Origin: Dietzia natronolimnaea
Lineage (GTDB): Bacteria; Actinomycetota; Actinomycetes; Mycobacteriales; Mycobacteriaceae
NCBI RefSeq assembly: GCF_039525805.1
Contig: NZ_BAAAHZ010000007.1
Direction: 5' to 3' (one strand)
Length of the DNA stretch: 64,000 bases
In this document: positions 16,330 through 25,015 of the stretch, piece after piece
Position numbering within the stretch: the stretch's first letter is position 1
How the letters are laid out: every line of letters begins with the position of its first letter
Translations under genes and position numbers: made by a program
Notes under the pieces: generated by a model
Database searches by the model: none
Told to the model about the DNA's origin: nothing
The model's input: the letters and a program-made list of their open reading frames with translations, nothing else

Positions 16330-17324
16330 GCAGGACCCTGAAGGTGGGTACGCGCGGGAGCAACCTCGCGACCACGCAGGCCGGGCACGTGCGGGACGCG
16401 CTCATCGCCGCCGGCTACCCGGCCGAGCTGGTGATCGTCCGGACCAGGGGCGACGTGGTGATGGCCCCGGTCGAGCGGATCGGCGTGGGCGTGTTCACGA
16501 TGGAGCTGCGCTCGGCGCTCGAGCGTGGCGACTGTGACGTCGCCGTCCACTCCTACAAGGACCTCCCGACCGCGCCCGACGACCGGTTCGCCCCCATCGC
16601 CGTGCCGCCGCGGGTCGACCCCTCGGATGTGCTCATCGCCCGCGACGGGCTGACCCTGGCCACGCTTCCCGAGGGTGCGCGCGTCGGGACCTCGGCGCCC
16701 CGCCGGCGGTCCCAGCTCGCCGCCCTCCGGCCGGACCTGGACCTGCACCCGCTGCGCGGCAACATCGACACGCGTATGTCCTATGTGACCAGCGGCGATC
16801 TGGACGCGGTCGTGCTGGCCGCCGCCGGGCTCGACCGCGTCGGTGTGGGCGAACGGGCCACCCAGCGGTTCGGCATAGACGAGATGCTCCCCGCCCCGGC
16901 GCAGGGCGCCCTCGCCGTCGAATGCCGCGCCGACGACCCCGGCGCCGCCGAGGCGATCGCGCTGCTCGACCACCTCCCCTCCAGGATCCGGGTGACCGCC
17001 GAGCGACGTCTCCTCGCCGAACTGGAGGCCGGGTGCACCGCCCCGGTCGGGGCGCGCGCCGAACTCGACGGGGGAGTGCTCACCCTGCACGCCGTCGCCG
17101 CGTCGCACGACGGCACGACCGTCCTGCGCACCGAGGGCACCACCGCCACCGCGGATCACCCCGACGGTCCCGTCACCGCGGCCGACGAGCTGGGTCGCCG
17201 GCTCGCGGCCGACCTGCTCGGCCGGGGTGCACGAGACCTGATGTCCGAGAAATCCCCCGAGGAACGGGCCCCGCTCGTACCGAGGGAGTCGACGACGGCG
17301 CCCCCGACCGTCACCGAGACCTGA
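16326..17324 (+). CDS. hemC: Hydroxymethylbilane synthase (porphobilinogen deaminase)
   Basis: 332 residues. It condenses four porphobilinogens into hydroxymethylbilane using a dipyrromethane cofactor. N-terminal VGTRGSNLATTQAGHV and RGDVVMAPV, then VAVHSYKDLPT with the catalytic Asp region, RVGTSAPRRRSQL, and the cofactor Cys in LLAELEAGCTAPVGA. The length is slightly above the E. coli enzyme because of a polar C-terminal tail. ATG 16326 overlaps the hemA stop. Confidence 0.97.
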   Translation: MSRTLKVGTRGSNLATTQAGHVRDALIAAGYPAELVIVRTRGDVVMAPVERIGVGVFTMELRSALERGDCDVAVHSYKDLPTAPDDRFAPIAVPPRVDPSDVLIARDGLTLATLPEGARVGTSAPRRRSQLAALRPDLDLHPLRGNIDTRMSYVTSGDLDAVVLAAAGLDRVGVGERATQRFGIDEMLPAPAQGALAVECRADDPGAAEAIALLDHLPSRIRVTAERRLLAELEAGCTAPVGARAELDGGVLTLHAVAASHDGTTVLRTEGTTATADHPDGPVTAADELGRRLAADLLGRGARDLMSEKSPEERAPLVPRESTTAPPTVTET

Positions 17325-17393
17325 TCCATGTCCCCTGAAGCTCCCCGTCGCGCGCAGCCAGCGCGCGACACCCACCCCACGGAGAGACGAACA

Positions 17394-19037
17394 ATGACTC
17401 GAGCACGCACCACCCGCCCCGGAACCGTCCGCTTCGTCGGCGGCGGTCCAGGCAACGCGGGGATGCTCACCTGCAGGGCCCGGGAGGTCCTCGCGGGTAA
17501 CGCGCTGGTCTTCGCCGACGCCGACGTCTCCACCGAGGTGCTCGCGCTCGTCGCCGGCGACGTCCCGGTCCCGGAGGAGCTGCTCGACGCGCGCCGCGCC
17601 GAGATGGACGCCGCCGTCGCCGCCGAGGACAAGGCGGAGATCAAGCGCCTCAAGACCCTGCCGGCGCCCACCGCCGCGGACGTGCGTCCCGTCCTGGGTG
17701 AACCGGCCGCCGTGGCCAAGCAGCTCGTCGCCGAGGCCAAGAAGGGCCACGACGTGGTGCGGCTGGTCACCGGTGACCCCATGACCACCGACGCCACCGT
17801 CACCGAGATCGCCGCCGTCGGCCGCACCGTCGTGCCGTTCGAGGTCGTCCCCGGCGTCGCCGAGGCCACCGCCGTGCCCGCCTTCGCCGGCATCGCGCTC
17901 GGCTCCGGCTACGTGTTCGCCGACGGCCGCGGCAAGGTCGACTGGGCCGCCCTCGTCGGCTCGCCCGGCCCGATCGTCCTTCGCACCACCGGCCGGCACC
18001 TGGCCGAGGCCGCCTCCAACCTCGCCGAGCAGGGCCTGGCCGCCGGCACCCCGGTCACCGTGACCTGCTCCGGTTCGCTCTGTGCCCAGAAGTCCGCCGA
18101 CGGTACCCTGGCCACCATGGCCGAGGTCGGTCGCGACATGGACGGGGACCTGGTGGTCACCATCGGCAAGTCCGCCGGTGAGCGTCACCGCCACCAGTGG
18201 TGGGAGTCGCGCGCCATGTTCGGCTGGAACGTGCTCGTGCCCCGCACCAAGGCGCAGTCGGCCGAGATGAGCGACCGCATCGCCGAGCACGGCGCCGTGC
18301 CCGTCGAGGTGCCCACCATCGCCGTCGAGCCGCCGCGTAGCCCCGCCCAGATGGAGCGCGCCGTCAAGGGCCTCGTCGACGGCCGCTACCAGTGGGTCGT
18401 GTTCACCTCCTCCAACGCCGTGCGCGCCGTGTGGGAGAAGTTCGTCGAGTTCGGCCTGGACGCCCGCGCGTTCTCCGGTGTGAAGATCGCCTGCGTCGGC
18501 GAGGGCACGGCCGCCCGCGTCCGCGAGCTGGGCATCCAGCCCGAGCTGCTGCCCTCCGGTGAGCAGTCCAGCCAGGGCCTGCTCGAGGTCTTCCCGCCGT
18601 ACGACGACGTGCTGGACCCCGTCAACCGGGTCCTGCTGCCGCGCGCCGACATCGCCACCGAGACCCTCGCCGAGGGCCTGACCGGCCGCGGTTGGGAGAT
18701 CGAGGACGTCACCGCCTACCGCACCGTCCGCGCGGCCCCGCCGGCCGCCGAGATCCGCGAGATGATCAAGAGCGGCGGGTTCGACGCCGTGTGCTTCACC
18801 AGCTCCTCCACGGTCCGCAACCTCGTGGGGATCGCCGGCAAGCCGCACTCCCGGACGCTGATCGCCTGCATCGGCCCGCGCACCGCCGAGACCGCCGCCG
18901 AGTTCGGACTGCGCGTGGACGTGCAGCCGGACAACGCGTCGGTGCTCGACCTGGTGGACGCGCTCGCGGCCCACGCGGACCAGCTGCGTGAGGCCGGGGA
19001 GCTGCCGCCTCCTCGTCGCCGCGCGCGCCGTCGCTGA
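17394..19037 (+). CDS. hemD: Fused uroporphyrinogen-III methyltransferase-like / uroporphyrinogen-III synthase
   Basis: 547 residues in two domains. Residues about 10-250 are a tetrapyrrole methylase-like domain: FVGGGPGNAGMLTCRA, VRLVTGDPMTTDATV and EVVPGVAEATAVPAFAGI. It keeps GxGPG and GDP, but lacks the FGRGGEE and LTHR motifs of CobA/SUMT, so methyltransferase activity is doubtful. Residues about 265-530 are HemD, which closes hydroxymethylbilane to uroporphyrinogen III (VPRTKAQSAEMSDRI, FTSSNAVRAVWE, ACVGEGTAARVRE, CFTSSSTVRNLV). The same fusion is known in mycobacteria (Rv0511). ATG 17394 with GGAGAG upstream is preferred to 17328. The last residues are PPPRRRARRR. Confidence 0.93.
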   Translation: MTRARTTRPGTVRFVGGGPGNAGMLTCRAREVLAGNALVFADADVSTEVLALVAGDVPVPEELLDARRAEMDAAVAAEDKAEIKRLKTLPAPTAADVRPVLGEPAAVAKQLVAEAKKGHDVVRLVTGDPMTTDATVTEIAAVGRTVVPFEVVPGVAEATAVPAFAGIALGSGYVFADGRGKVDWAALVGSPGPIVLRTTGRHLAEAASNLAEQGLAAGTPVTVTCSGSLCAQKSADGTLATMAEVGRDMDGDLVVTIGKSAGERHRHQWWESRAMFGWNVLVPRTKAQSAEMSDRIAEHGAVPVEVPTIAVEPPRSPAQMERAVKGLVDGRYQWVVFTSSNAVRAVWEKFVEFGLDARAFSGVKIACVGEGTAARVRELGIQPELLPSGEQSSQGLLEVFPPYDDVLDPVNRVLLPRADIATETLAEGLTGRGWEIEDVTAYRTVRAAPPAAEIREMIKSGGFDAVCFTSSSTVRNLVGIAGKPHSRTLIACIGPRTAETAAEFGLRVDVQPDNASVLDLVDALAAHADQLREAGELPPPRRRARRR

Positions 19038-19075
19038 TCCCGACCGGCGCCGCGCCGCGTCACCGGCGACTTTCG

Positions 19076-19091
19076 TACAGTGGAGCCCGTG
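19076..19091 (+). promoter_or_regulatory. Leaderless promoter of hemB
   Basis: TACAGT (19076-19081) lies seven nt before GTG 19089, so hemB can be transcribed separately from hemACD. The same TACAGT/GTG arrangement precedes the epimerase at 10336. Confidence 0.55.
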
Positions 19092-20132
19092 ACCACACCG
19101 CGTGAGACCGACACCGCATCCGTTCCGGCGCCGTTGGTGCGTCCACGACGGCTGCGCTCGACGCCGGCGATGCGCAGGCTCGTCGCCGAGACCACGCTCG
19201 CGCCCCGGCAGCTGGTCCTGCCGGCGTTCGTCGCCGACGGTCTCGACGCGCCGCACGCCATCTCCTCCCTGCCCGGGGTCGTGCAGCACACCGTCAACTC
19301 CTTGCGCCGGGAGGCCGCCGCCGCCGCCGAGGCGGGACTCGGTGGGATCATGCTGTTCGGCGTCCCGCTCGACGAGCACAAGGACGCCTCGGGCAGTTGC
19401 GGCGCCGCGGCCGACGGCATCCTCAACCGGGCGCTGACCGCCGTCCGCGAGGAGGTCGGCGACGACCTCGTGGTGATGGCCGACACCTGCCTGGACGAGT
19501 TCACCGACCACGGTCACTGCGGTGTCCTCGGCACCGACCCACGTGGCGAGCAGGTCGTCGACAACGACGCCACACTGGCCGCCTACAACGACCTCGCCGT
19601 GGCCCAGGCCGCCGCCGGGGCCCACGTGGTGGGGCCGAGCGGGATGATGGACGGCCAGATCGCCGCCATCCGCGAGGCACTGGACCGCGAGGGCTACCAG
19701 GACGTGGCCGTGCTCGCGTACAGCGCCAAGTACGCCAGCGCCTTCTACGGGCCGTTCCGCGAGGCCGTCGGGTCCTCGCTGCGCGGCGACCGGCGCACCT
19801 ACCAACAGGACCCCGCCAACCTGCGCGAGTCGCTGCGCGAGGTGCGGTTGGACCTGGACGAGGGCGCCGACATGGTCATGGTCAAGCCGGCGATGAGCTA
19901 CCTCGACGTCCTGCGCCAGACCGCCGAGATCTCGGACGTGCCGGTGGCCGCCTACCAGGTCTCCGGGGAGTACGCGATGATCTCCGCCGCCGCCGAGCGC
20001 GGATGGATCGACCACGACCCGGCGGTGATGGAGTCGCTGACCTCCATCCGCCGCGCCGGCGCGGACATCGTCCTGACCTACTGGGCACTGCACGCCGCCC
20101 GCCTCCTCGCCGACGGGTGGGGCTCCCGGTGA
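19089..20132 (+). CDS. hemB: Delta-aminolevulinic acid dehydratase (porphobilinogen synthase)
   Basis: 347 residues. It condenses two 5-aminolevulinates to porphobilinogen. The Schiff-base lysines lie in AYSAKYASAFYGPFR and MVMVKPAMSYLD. The metal site reads ADTCLDEFTDHGHCGVLG: two of the three zinc-type cysteines are present and one is Asp, as in other actinobacteria. N-terminal RPRRLRSTPAMRRLVAET and the flexible lid match the family. GTG 19089 is supported by the leaderless promoter. The stop overlaps the next gene (GTGA). Confidence 0.96.
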   Translation: MTTPRETDTASVPAPLVRPRRLRSTPAMRRLVAETTLAPRQLVLPAFVADGLDAPHAISSLPGVVQHTVNSLRREAAAAAEAGLGGIMLFGVPLDEHKDASGSCGAAADGILNRALTAVREEVGDDLVVMADTCLDEFTDHGHCGVLGTDPRGEQVVDNDATLAAYNDLAVAQAAAGAHVVGPSGMMDGQIAAIREALDREGYQDVAVLAYSAKYASAFYGPFREAVGSSLRGDRRTYQQDPANLRESLREVRLDLDEGADMVMVKPAMSYLDVLRQTAEISDVPVAAYQVSGEYAMISAAAERGWIDHDPAVMESLTSIRRAGADIVLTYWALHAARLLADGWGSR

Positions 20133-20728
20133 CCGGCACCGGCCCGTGGCGCCCACCCGAGCGGACCGACGGCGCCTCCGAGCGCGCCGACGGCCGGCCG
20201 GTGGAACCGGCGGGACCGCTTCCCGACGACGTCCACTCCGCCTGGGGACTGTGGCTCGCCGCCACCGGGTTCGCGCTGATCGGGATGCTGCTCAACGCCG
20301 CGACCTCCCGTTTCGGCGATCTGCCCCCGGCCACCCGTGACGCCTTCCGCGACGCCGTCGAGACCGCCGGGACCACGGACATCTCCATAGAGGCACTGTT
20401 CGGCGCGGCCCGGATCCTGGGTGCCGTCCTGGCGGTGCTCGTGAGCGTGGTGACCGTGTGGCTGGCCTTCCGGCTGCGAGCGGGAAAGGGCTGGGCCCGG
20501 ACGATGCTCGACATCGTCGCCATCTTCCTCGTGGTGGACGCGGTCTCCGTCGTGATCGGCGTGTTCGGCGGTGTCGCCGAGGCAGGGGAGCGCGGTGAGA
20601 TCGTCACCTTCCTCGTGATCTCGCTGCAGATCCTCGCGGGGCTGTGCGCCGCGACCGCCGTGTGGCGTCAGCACACCGCCGAGGCCATGGAGTTCACGAC
20701 CGGCGGCGGTGCGCGTGCCGGCGAGTGA
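20129..20728 (+). CDS. Four-TM membrane protein of unknown function (Rv0513-type position)
   Basis: 199 residues. A disordered N-terminus (about 40 residues) leads to four membrane segments: GLWLAATGFALIGMLLNAA, ILGAVLAVLVSVVTVWLAF, MLDIVAIFLVVDAVSVVIGVF and IVTFLVISLQILAGLCAATAV. No enzyme motif is visible. GTG 20129 overlaps the hemB stop and the 3' end overlaps the next gene by 20 bp, so this is one operon. A conserved transmembrane gene also follows hemB in M. tuberculosis. Function unknown. Confidence 0.85.
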   Translation: MTGTGPWRPPERTDGASERADGRPVEPAGPLPDDVHSAWGLWLAATGFALIGMLLNAATSRFGDLPPATRDAFRDAVETAGTTDISIEALFGAARILGAVLAVLVSVVTVWLAFRLRAGKGWARTMLDIVAIFLVVDAVSVVIGVFGGVAEAGERGEIVTFLVISLQILAGLCAATAVWRQHTAEAMEFTTGGGARAGE

Positions 20729-21266
20729 GCCCGACCGGCCGGAGCCGGGCACGGGACCGGAACCGCAGGGCCCCATCCTCTTCGCCGAGGACGGGTGGAG
20801 CTGGGCCTGGATCTTCGCCGCGCCGCTGTTCTGCGCGAGTGCCGCCGTGTTCGAGCTGGTCGCCGGCGCGCCCGTCCACTGGCTCATGCTCACCGTCTGC
20901 GCGGTCGCCTCGGCGATGTGCCACGGGGTGATGATCGCCGCCACCCGCGTCCACGGTCGCGTCCGGCTCACCCCGACCACGTACATCCAGGGAACCGAGG
21001 AGCTCGAGCTGGACCGCGTGCAGGAGGTGCTCCCGTTGCCCGGTGACGGCATCCCCGAGGCCTCGTGGGAGACCGCCCGCACGCTCGGGGAGCTCCGTGA
21101 GGTCCCCCGCCGCCGGCGGTCCGTCGGACTGCGCCTGGACACCGGTGCCGAGGTCCGGGCCTGGACCCGTGACCCGGTCGCGCTGCACGCGGCCCTCGAG
21201 GCCGCGGTCCGCTCGGTCGGAACGGGCACCGGCACGGGCTCGGGCACCGCCTCGGATCCGGCGTGA
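20709..21266 (+). CDS. Two-TM membrane protein, possibly DUF3093-like
   Basis: 185 residues. Acidic/proline N-terminus, two membrane segments (WAWIFAAPLFCASAAVFELV and WLMLTVCAVASAMCHGVMI), then a beta-rich cytoplasmic domain starting GRVRLTPTTYIQG and ending in a Gly/Thr/Ser tail. Two membrane helices followed by a small beta domain is the layout of actinobacterial DUF3093 proteins; I cannot confirm family membership. Start is GTG 20709 or the in-frame GTG 20715. It overlaps both neighbours. Confidence 0.75.
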   Translation: MRVPASEPDRPEPGTGPEPQGPILFAEDGWSWAWIFAAPLFCASAAVFELVAGAPVHWLMLTVCAVASAMCHGVMIAATRVHGRVRLTPTTYIQGTEELELDRVQEVLPLPGDGIPEASWETARTLGELREVPRRRRSVGLRLDTGAEVRAWTRDPVALHAALEAAVRSVGTGTGTGSGTASDPA

Positions 21267-21505
21267 CCGCCCGGCGCCACGCCGTGCTCGCCGTGACCGC
21301 GGCAGTCCTGGCGGTGATGTTGTGGTGGCTGTCGCGCGACCTCGTGGCCGTCCGGCCGCCCGAGGTCGACCCGCCCGTCGACGGTGTGATCCTGCGGACC
21401 TACACCGAGCCCTGGCTGCTGCTGGCGGCCACGCTGTCGGCGGGGGTCGCGATGGTCGCCACCACGCTCGCGTTGCTGACCCGCGGCAGCCGGCATGAAC
21501 AGTGA
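21263..21505 (+). CDS. Small two-TM membrane protein
   Basis: 80 residues with two membrane segments, HAVLAVTAAVLAVMLWWLS and WLLLAATLSAGVAMVATTLAL, joined by a 25-residue loop with several prolines. GTG 21263 overlaps the previous stop (GTGA). It is the last gene of the hemB operon. Family and function unknown. Confidence 0.75.
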   Translation: MTARRHAVLAVTAAVLAVMLWWLSRDLVAVRPPEVDPPVDGVILRTYTEPWLLLAATLSAGVAMVATTLALLTRGSRHEQ

Positions 21506-21718
21506 TATATCTACTTCTGCCTGCACCTTTTCGGCACCGACCCCGCCCGCGGTAACGATCGGATGACGGTTCCCTGAGTCGGTGCCAGTTGGTGCGGCGT
21601 GGCACCCGCCACAGGCTACATTTGGAGCGGTTCGGACGCTTGTGACGCTCGTGAACTTGAGCGGTCGCGGCGTCCGATTCGTCTGGCAGTCATCTACAGA
21701 ACATGGAATCGGGGATCG
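21506..21718. other. Intergenic region before the TAP-type hydrolase
   Basis: 213 bp, less GC-rich than its neighbours near 21506-21530. TACATT (21617-21622) is a possible -10; a clear -35 is not seen. No small ORF is supported. Confidence 0.4.
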
Positions 21719-23620
21719 GTGCAGCCGTCTAGCACTTTCGTTGGCACCACCGCGGTCGTTGGGGCGATCGCACTTCTTGGTACCGGAGTGGCTGCCGCCG
21801 CCCCGGTCAAGTGGCAGGACTGTACCGAGATGCTCGGGATCGAGGCCGAATACGTGCCGGCCGGTCTCGAGTGCGGGACCGTCGAGGTCCCCGTCGACTA
21901 CAGCCAGCCCGACGGCGCCCGGACCGAGGTCGCACTGACCCGCATCAAGGCGTCCTCCGGGCAGGCCCGGTCGGCCGTCTTCGGCAACCCCGGCGGCCCC
22001 GGCAACTACGCCCTCAACTTCTGGAGCCCCGCGTTCGACGGCACCGCGCCCGCCGGCCTGTACGAGAACCACGACCTCGTGGCCGTCCAGCCGCGTGGCC
22101 TCTACGGCTCCAACCCGATGACCTGTGACGTCGCCTTCGTCGGCCCCACCACCGCCAACGCGCTGCACGACGCCTGCTTCGGGACCGATCCGGCCTACAT
22201 GGCCTCGTTCACCACCGAGAACGCGGCCCGCGACATGAACGCCGTCCGCGAATCGCTCGGGCTCGCCGAGATCGATTACGTGGGCGTGTCCTACGGCACG
22301 GCGATCGGCACCGACTTCGCGACCCTGTTCCCCGAGCACACCGGCCGCATGGTGCTGGACTCCAACACGCACCCCGACTGGCGGTGGTCCACCCAGGCCG
22401 AACAGGGCGCGCTCGCCCAGGAGCGACGACTGAACGACATCTTCACGTGGATCGCCGAGCGCGACGACTACTACGGCCTCGGCGACACCCCGCGCAAGGT
22501 GTTCCACTCCTGGAAGTGGGTCACCGACCAGGAGGTGGGGGGACCCGCCAACCTCACCCCGCCGCCGGCCGAGACCCGCGACCTGCCCATCGAGCTGCGG
22601 GGCACCCCGCTCGAGCGGCCCGCGCTGGACACCATCAACGGCACCGCGCCCGCCCTCGCCCGCGTCGAGGGTCTCGGTCGCGCCGTCGCGCTGCAGGGTC
22701 TGACCAACAACGCCACCACCGGGTTGTACGACGCCACGGTGGGCGCGACCTACTCCGAGCAGGCGTGGCCGATGCTGGCGCACATGCTCAAGTACTACAA
22801 CGACGGCGGCAACATCGCCCGGGTCGACTACCCGACGGCCGCCCGGATCGTCGCCGCTCAGGAGAGCCGCTCGCCGGTCTTCCGCACCGACATCGAGATG
22901 AACGCGATCATCACCTGCAACGAGACCGCCTCGCCGCCGAGCGAGCTCGGCGTCATGGCTGCCAAGGCGGACCGCTACACGGGCGGAAACAAGCTCACCA
23001 CCCGCGCCGCGGCCGAGGCCGCCGGTGACGACTGTGTGGGCTGGGCGCCGGTCGCACGCACCATCCAGCCGAACGGCGACGCCCTCGACCAGAAGCCGCT
23101 CGTCCTGCACTCGGAGAAGGACGCCGTCACCCCGATCGCCGGTGCCCACAGGGTCGTCGAGACGCTCGACGGGACGCTGGTCGTCGTCGGCGGCGGCGAG
23201 CACGGCACCTTCCGCACCGGAAACGCTGCCGTCGACGCGGTGGTGATGGAGTTCCTCGAGACCGGGGTCGCCACCCCGGGGCGCGTCGAGGGCAAGCCCT
23301 CGCCGGAGCCTCTGCCCAGGTGGGGTCAGGCCGAGCGCGCGGCCGCCGCCCAGCAGGGCATGTCCGCGCCCGTCGCCGGAGCCGACGACTGGTACGGCAC
23401 GCACCGCGACGCCGGAGCGGCCACCGCGCCCGCCCCGGCAGCCCCTGTCGCTGCGCCCGCGGTGCCCGCTCCGGTGATCCCGGCACCGGCGCCGCTGCCC
23501 ACCCCGCAGGAGCTGCACCAGCAGGCCGAGAAGGCCCTGCAGGACGTGGCCGGACAGGTCGACACCGCCGTCAAGGCGATGTTCGCACCGCACGGCCAGC
23601 CCGCCCCGCCGCAGGGCTGA
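21719..23620 (+). CDS. Secreted alpha/beta hydrolase with TAP-like C-terminal domain
   Basis: 633 residues. A signal peptide (hydrophobic TAVVGAIALLGTGVAAAAP) is followed by an exported serine hydrolase. Nucleophile Ser lies in VGVSYGTAIG (G-x-S-x-G), the oxyanion region in GNPGGPGNY, catalytic Asp in HSEKDAVTPI and His in GGGEHGTF. This is the tripeptidyl-aminopeptidase/TAP-like layout (clavulanic-acid/SlpD-E hydrolases). The tail, from about 555, is Pro/Ala-rich and ends in a helix, possibly spanning or binding the cell wall. GTG 21719, with GGGGA just before, gives a proper signal peptide; upstream starts would bury it. Substrate (peptide or ester) unknown. Confidence 0.87.
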   Translation: MQPSSTFVGTTAVVGAIALLGTGVAAAAPVKWQDCTEMLGIEAEYVPAGLECGTVEVPVDYSQPDGARTEVALTRIKASSGQARSAVFGNPGGPGNYALNFWSPAFDGTAPAGLYENHDLVAVQPRGLYGSNPMTCDVAFVGPTTANALHDACFGTDPAYMASFTTENAARDMNAVRESLGLAEIDYVGVSYGTAIGTDFATLFPEHTGRMVLDSNTHPDWRWSTQAEQGALAQERRLNDIFTWIAERDDYYGLGDTPRKVFHSWKWVTDQEVGGPANLTPPPAETRDLPIELRGTPLERPALDTINGTAPALARVEGLGRAVALQGLTNNATTGLYDATVGATYSEQAWPMLAHMLKYYNDGGNIARVDYPTAARIVAAQESRSPVFRTDIEMNAIITCNETASPPSELGVMAAKADRYTGGNKLTTRAAAEAAGDDCVGWAPVARTIQPNGDALDQKPLVLHSEKDAVTPIAGAHRVVETLDGTLVVVGGGEHGTFRTGNAAVDAVVMEFLETGVATPGRVEGKPSPEPLPRWGQAERAAAAQQGMSAPVAGADDWYGTHRDAGAATAPAPAAPVAAPAVPAPVIPAPAPLPTPQELHQQAEKALQDVAGQVDTAVKAMFAPHGQPAPPQG

Positions 23621-23653
23621 CACCGCGAGGGGGTACTCGCGGGCAGTCTTTGA

Positions 23654-23668
23654 GACACTGGACGGGTG
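23654..23668 (+). promoter_or_regulatory. Leaderless promoter of hemL
   Basis: GACACT (23654-23659) is six nt before GTG 23666, with no ribosome site. It begins the hemL-phosphatase-tlpA-ccdA operon. Confidence 0.45.
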
Positions 23669-25015
23669 ACGTCTGCGAGCGATGCCTTCCCGACCCCGTC
23701 CGGCCTGTCCGGCACCACCCGATCGGCCGAGCTCTTCGCCGAGGCCCGCGAGCTGATCCCAGGCGGGGTCAACTCCCCGGTCCGCGCCTTCAACTCCGTC
23801 GGCGGAACCCCGCGTTTCATGCGTGAAGCGCGGGGTTCCCGCATGACGGACGTCGACGGCAACACCTATATCGACCTGGTGTCCTCCTGGGGCCCGATGA
23901 TCCACGGCCACGCCCACCCCGCGATCGTCGACGCCGTGCGGGAGACCGCCACCCGCGGTCTGAGCTTCGGCACCCCCACCGAGGGCGAGGTCGACCTTGC
24001 CCGCGAGATCGTGGGCCGGACCTCCGTCGAGGAGGTGCGCCTGGTCAACTCCGGCACCGAGGCCACCATGAGCGCGGTGCGTCTGGCACGCGGGTTCACC
24101 GGTCGGTCCAAGGTGGTCAAGTTCTCCGGCTGCTACCACGGTCACGTGGACGCGCTGCTGGCCGACGCGGGCTCGGGTCTCGCGACGTTCGCCCTGCCGG
24201 ACTCGCCCGGCGTGACCGGAGCGACCGCCCACGACACGATCGTGCTGCCGTACAACGACGTCGAGGCGGCCCGCCTGGTGTTCGCCAACCACGGCAGCGA
24301 GATCGCCTGCGTGATCACCGAGGCAGCCGCCGGCAACATGGGCACGGTCCCGCCGCTGCCCGGCTTCAACGAGGAACTGCGCACCCTGTGCTCCGAGAAC
24401 GGCGCGCTGCTGGTGATGGACGAGGTCATGACCGGCTTCCGGGCCGGCGACCGCGGCTGGTGGGGGATCGACGGCGTGGCCGGCGACCTGACCACATTCG
24501 GCAAGGTCATGTCCGGCGGGCTGCCCGCCGCGGCGTTCGGTGGCCGCGCCGATGTGATGTCCGCGCTCGCCCCCGCCGGTCCCGTCTACCAGGCCGGCAC
24601 GCTGTCGGGGAACCCGGTCGCGGTGGCGGCGGGTCTCGCCTCGCTGCGCCTGGCCGACCACTCCTGCTACTACACGCTGCAGACCAATGCGGACCGCCTC
24701 GAGGCACTGCTGAGCAACGCCCTGCAGGCCGCCGGGGTGGCGCACACCATCCAGCGCGCCGGGACCATGCTCAGCGTCTTCTTCACCGACAAGCAGGTCA
24801 CCGACTACGCCGGGGCCAAGGCCGCCGAGACGTTCAGGTACGCACCGTTCTTCAACACCTTGCTGGACCGGGGAATCTACGCCCCGCCGAGCGCCTTCGA
24901 GACCTGGTTCGTCTCCACCGCGCTCACCGACGACGACTTCCAGCACATCTCCGACGCCCTGCCCGTGGCCGCCGAGGCCGCTGCCGCGGCGTCCGACCCG
25001 GAGGCCACCCGATGA
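23666..25015 (+). CDS. hemL: Glutamate-1-semialdehyde 2,1-aminomutase
   Basis: 449 residues. This PLP enzyme converts glutamate-1-semialdehyde to 5-aminolevulinate, the step after HemA. The N-terminus has RSAELFAEARELIPGGVNSPVRAF; NSGTEATMSAVRLARGFTGR binds phosphate; LVMDEVMTGFR contains the PLP-pyridine Asp; and Lys in TFGKVMSGGLPAAAFGG forms the Schiff base. Full length. GTG 23666 gives the expected N-terminus. ATGA overlap with the phosphatase gene. Confidence 0.97.
   Translation: MTSASDAFPTPSGLSGTTRSAELFAEARELIPGGVNSPVRAFNSVGGTPRFMREARGSRMTDVDGNTYIDLVSSWGPMIHGHAHPAIVDAVRETATRGLSFGTPTEGEVDLAREIVGRTSVEEVRLVNSGTEATMSAVRLARGFTGRSKVVKFSGCYHGHVDALLADAGSGLATFALPDSPGVTGATAHDTIVLPYNDVEAARLVFANHGSEIACVITEAAAGNMGTVPPLPGFNEELRTLCSENGALLVMDEVMTGFRAGDRGWWGIDGVAGDLTTFGKVMSGGLPAAAFGGRADVMSALAPAGPVYQAGTLSGNPVAVAAGLASLRLADHSCYYTLQTNADRLEALLSNALQAAGVAHTIQRAGTMLSVFFTDKQVTDYAGAKAAETFRYAPFFNTLLDRGIYAPPSAFETWFVSTALTDDDFQHISDALPVAAEAAAAASDPEATR

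Noticed and set aside
21640..21665. Rex-like TTGTGA...GTGAAC site before the TAP-type hydrolase.
   Set aside because: The halves are not a proper inverted repeat with Rex spacing.
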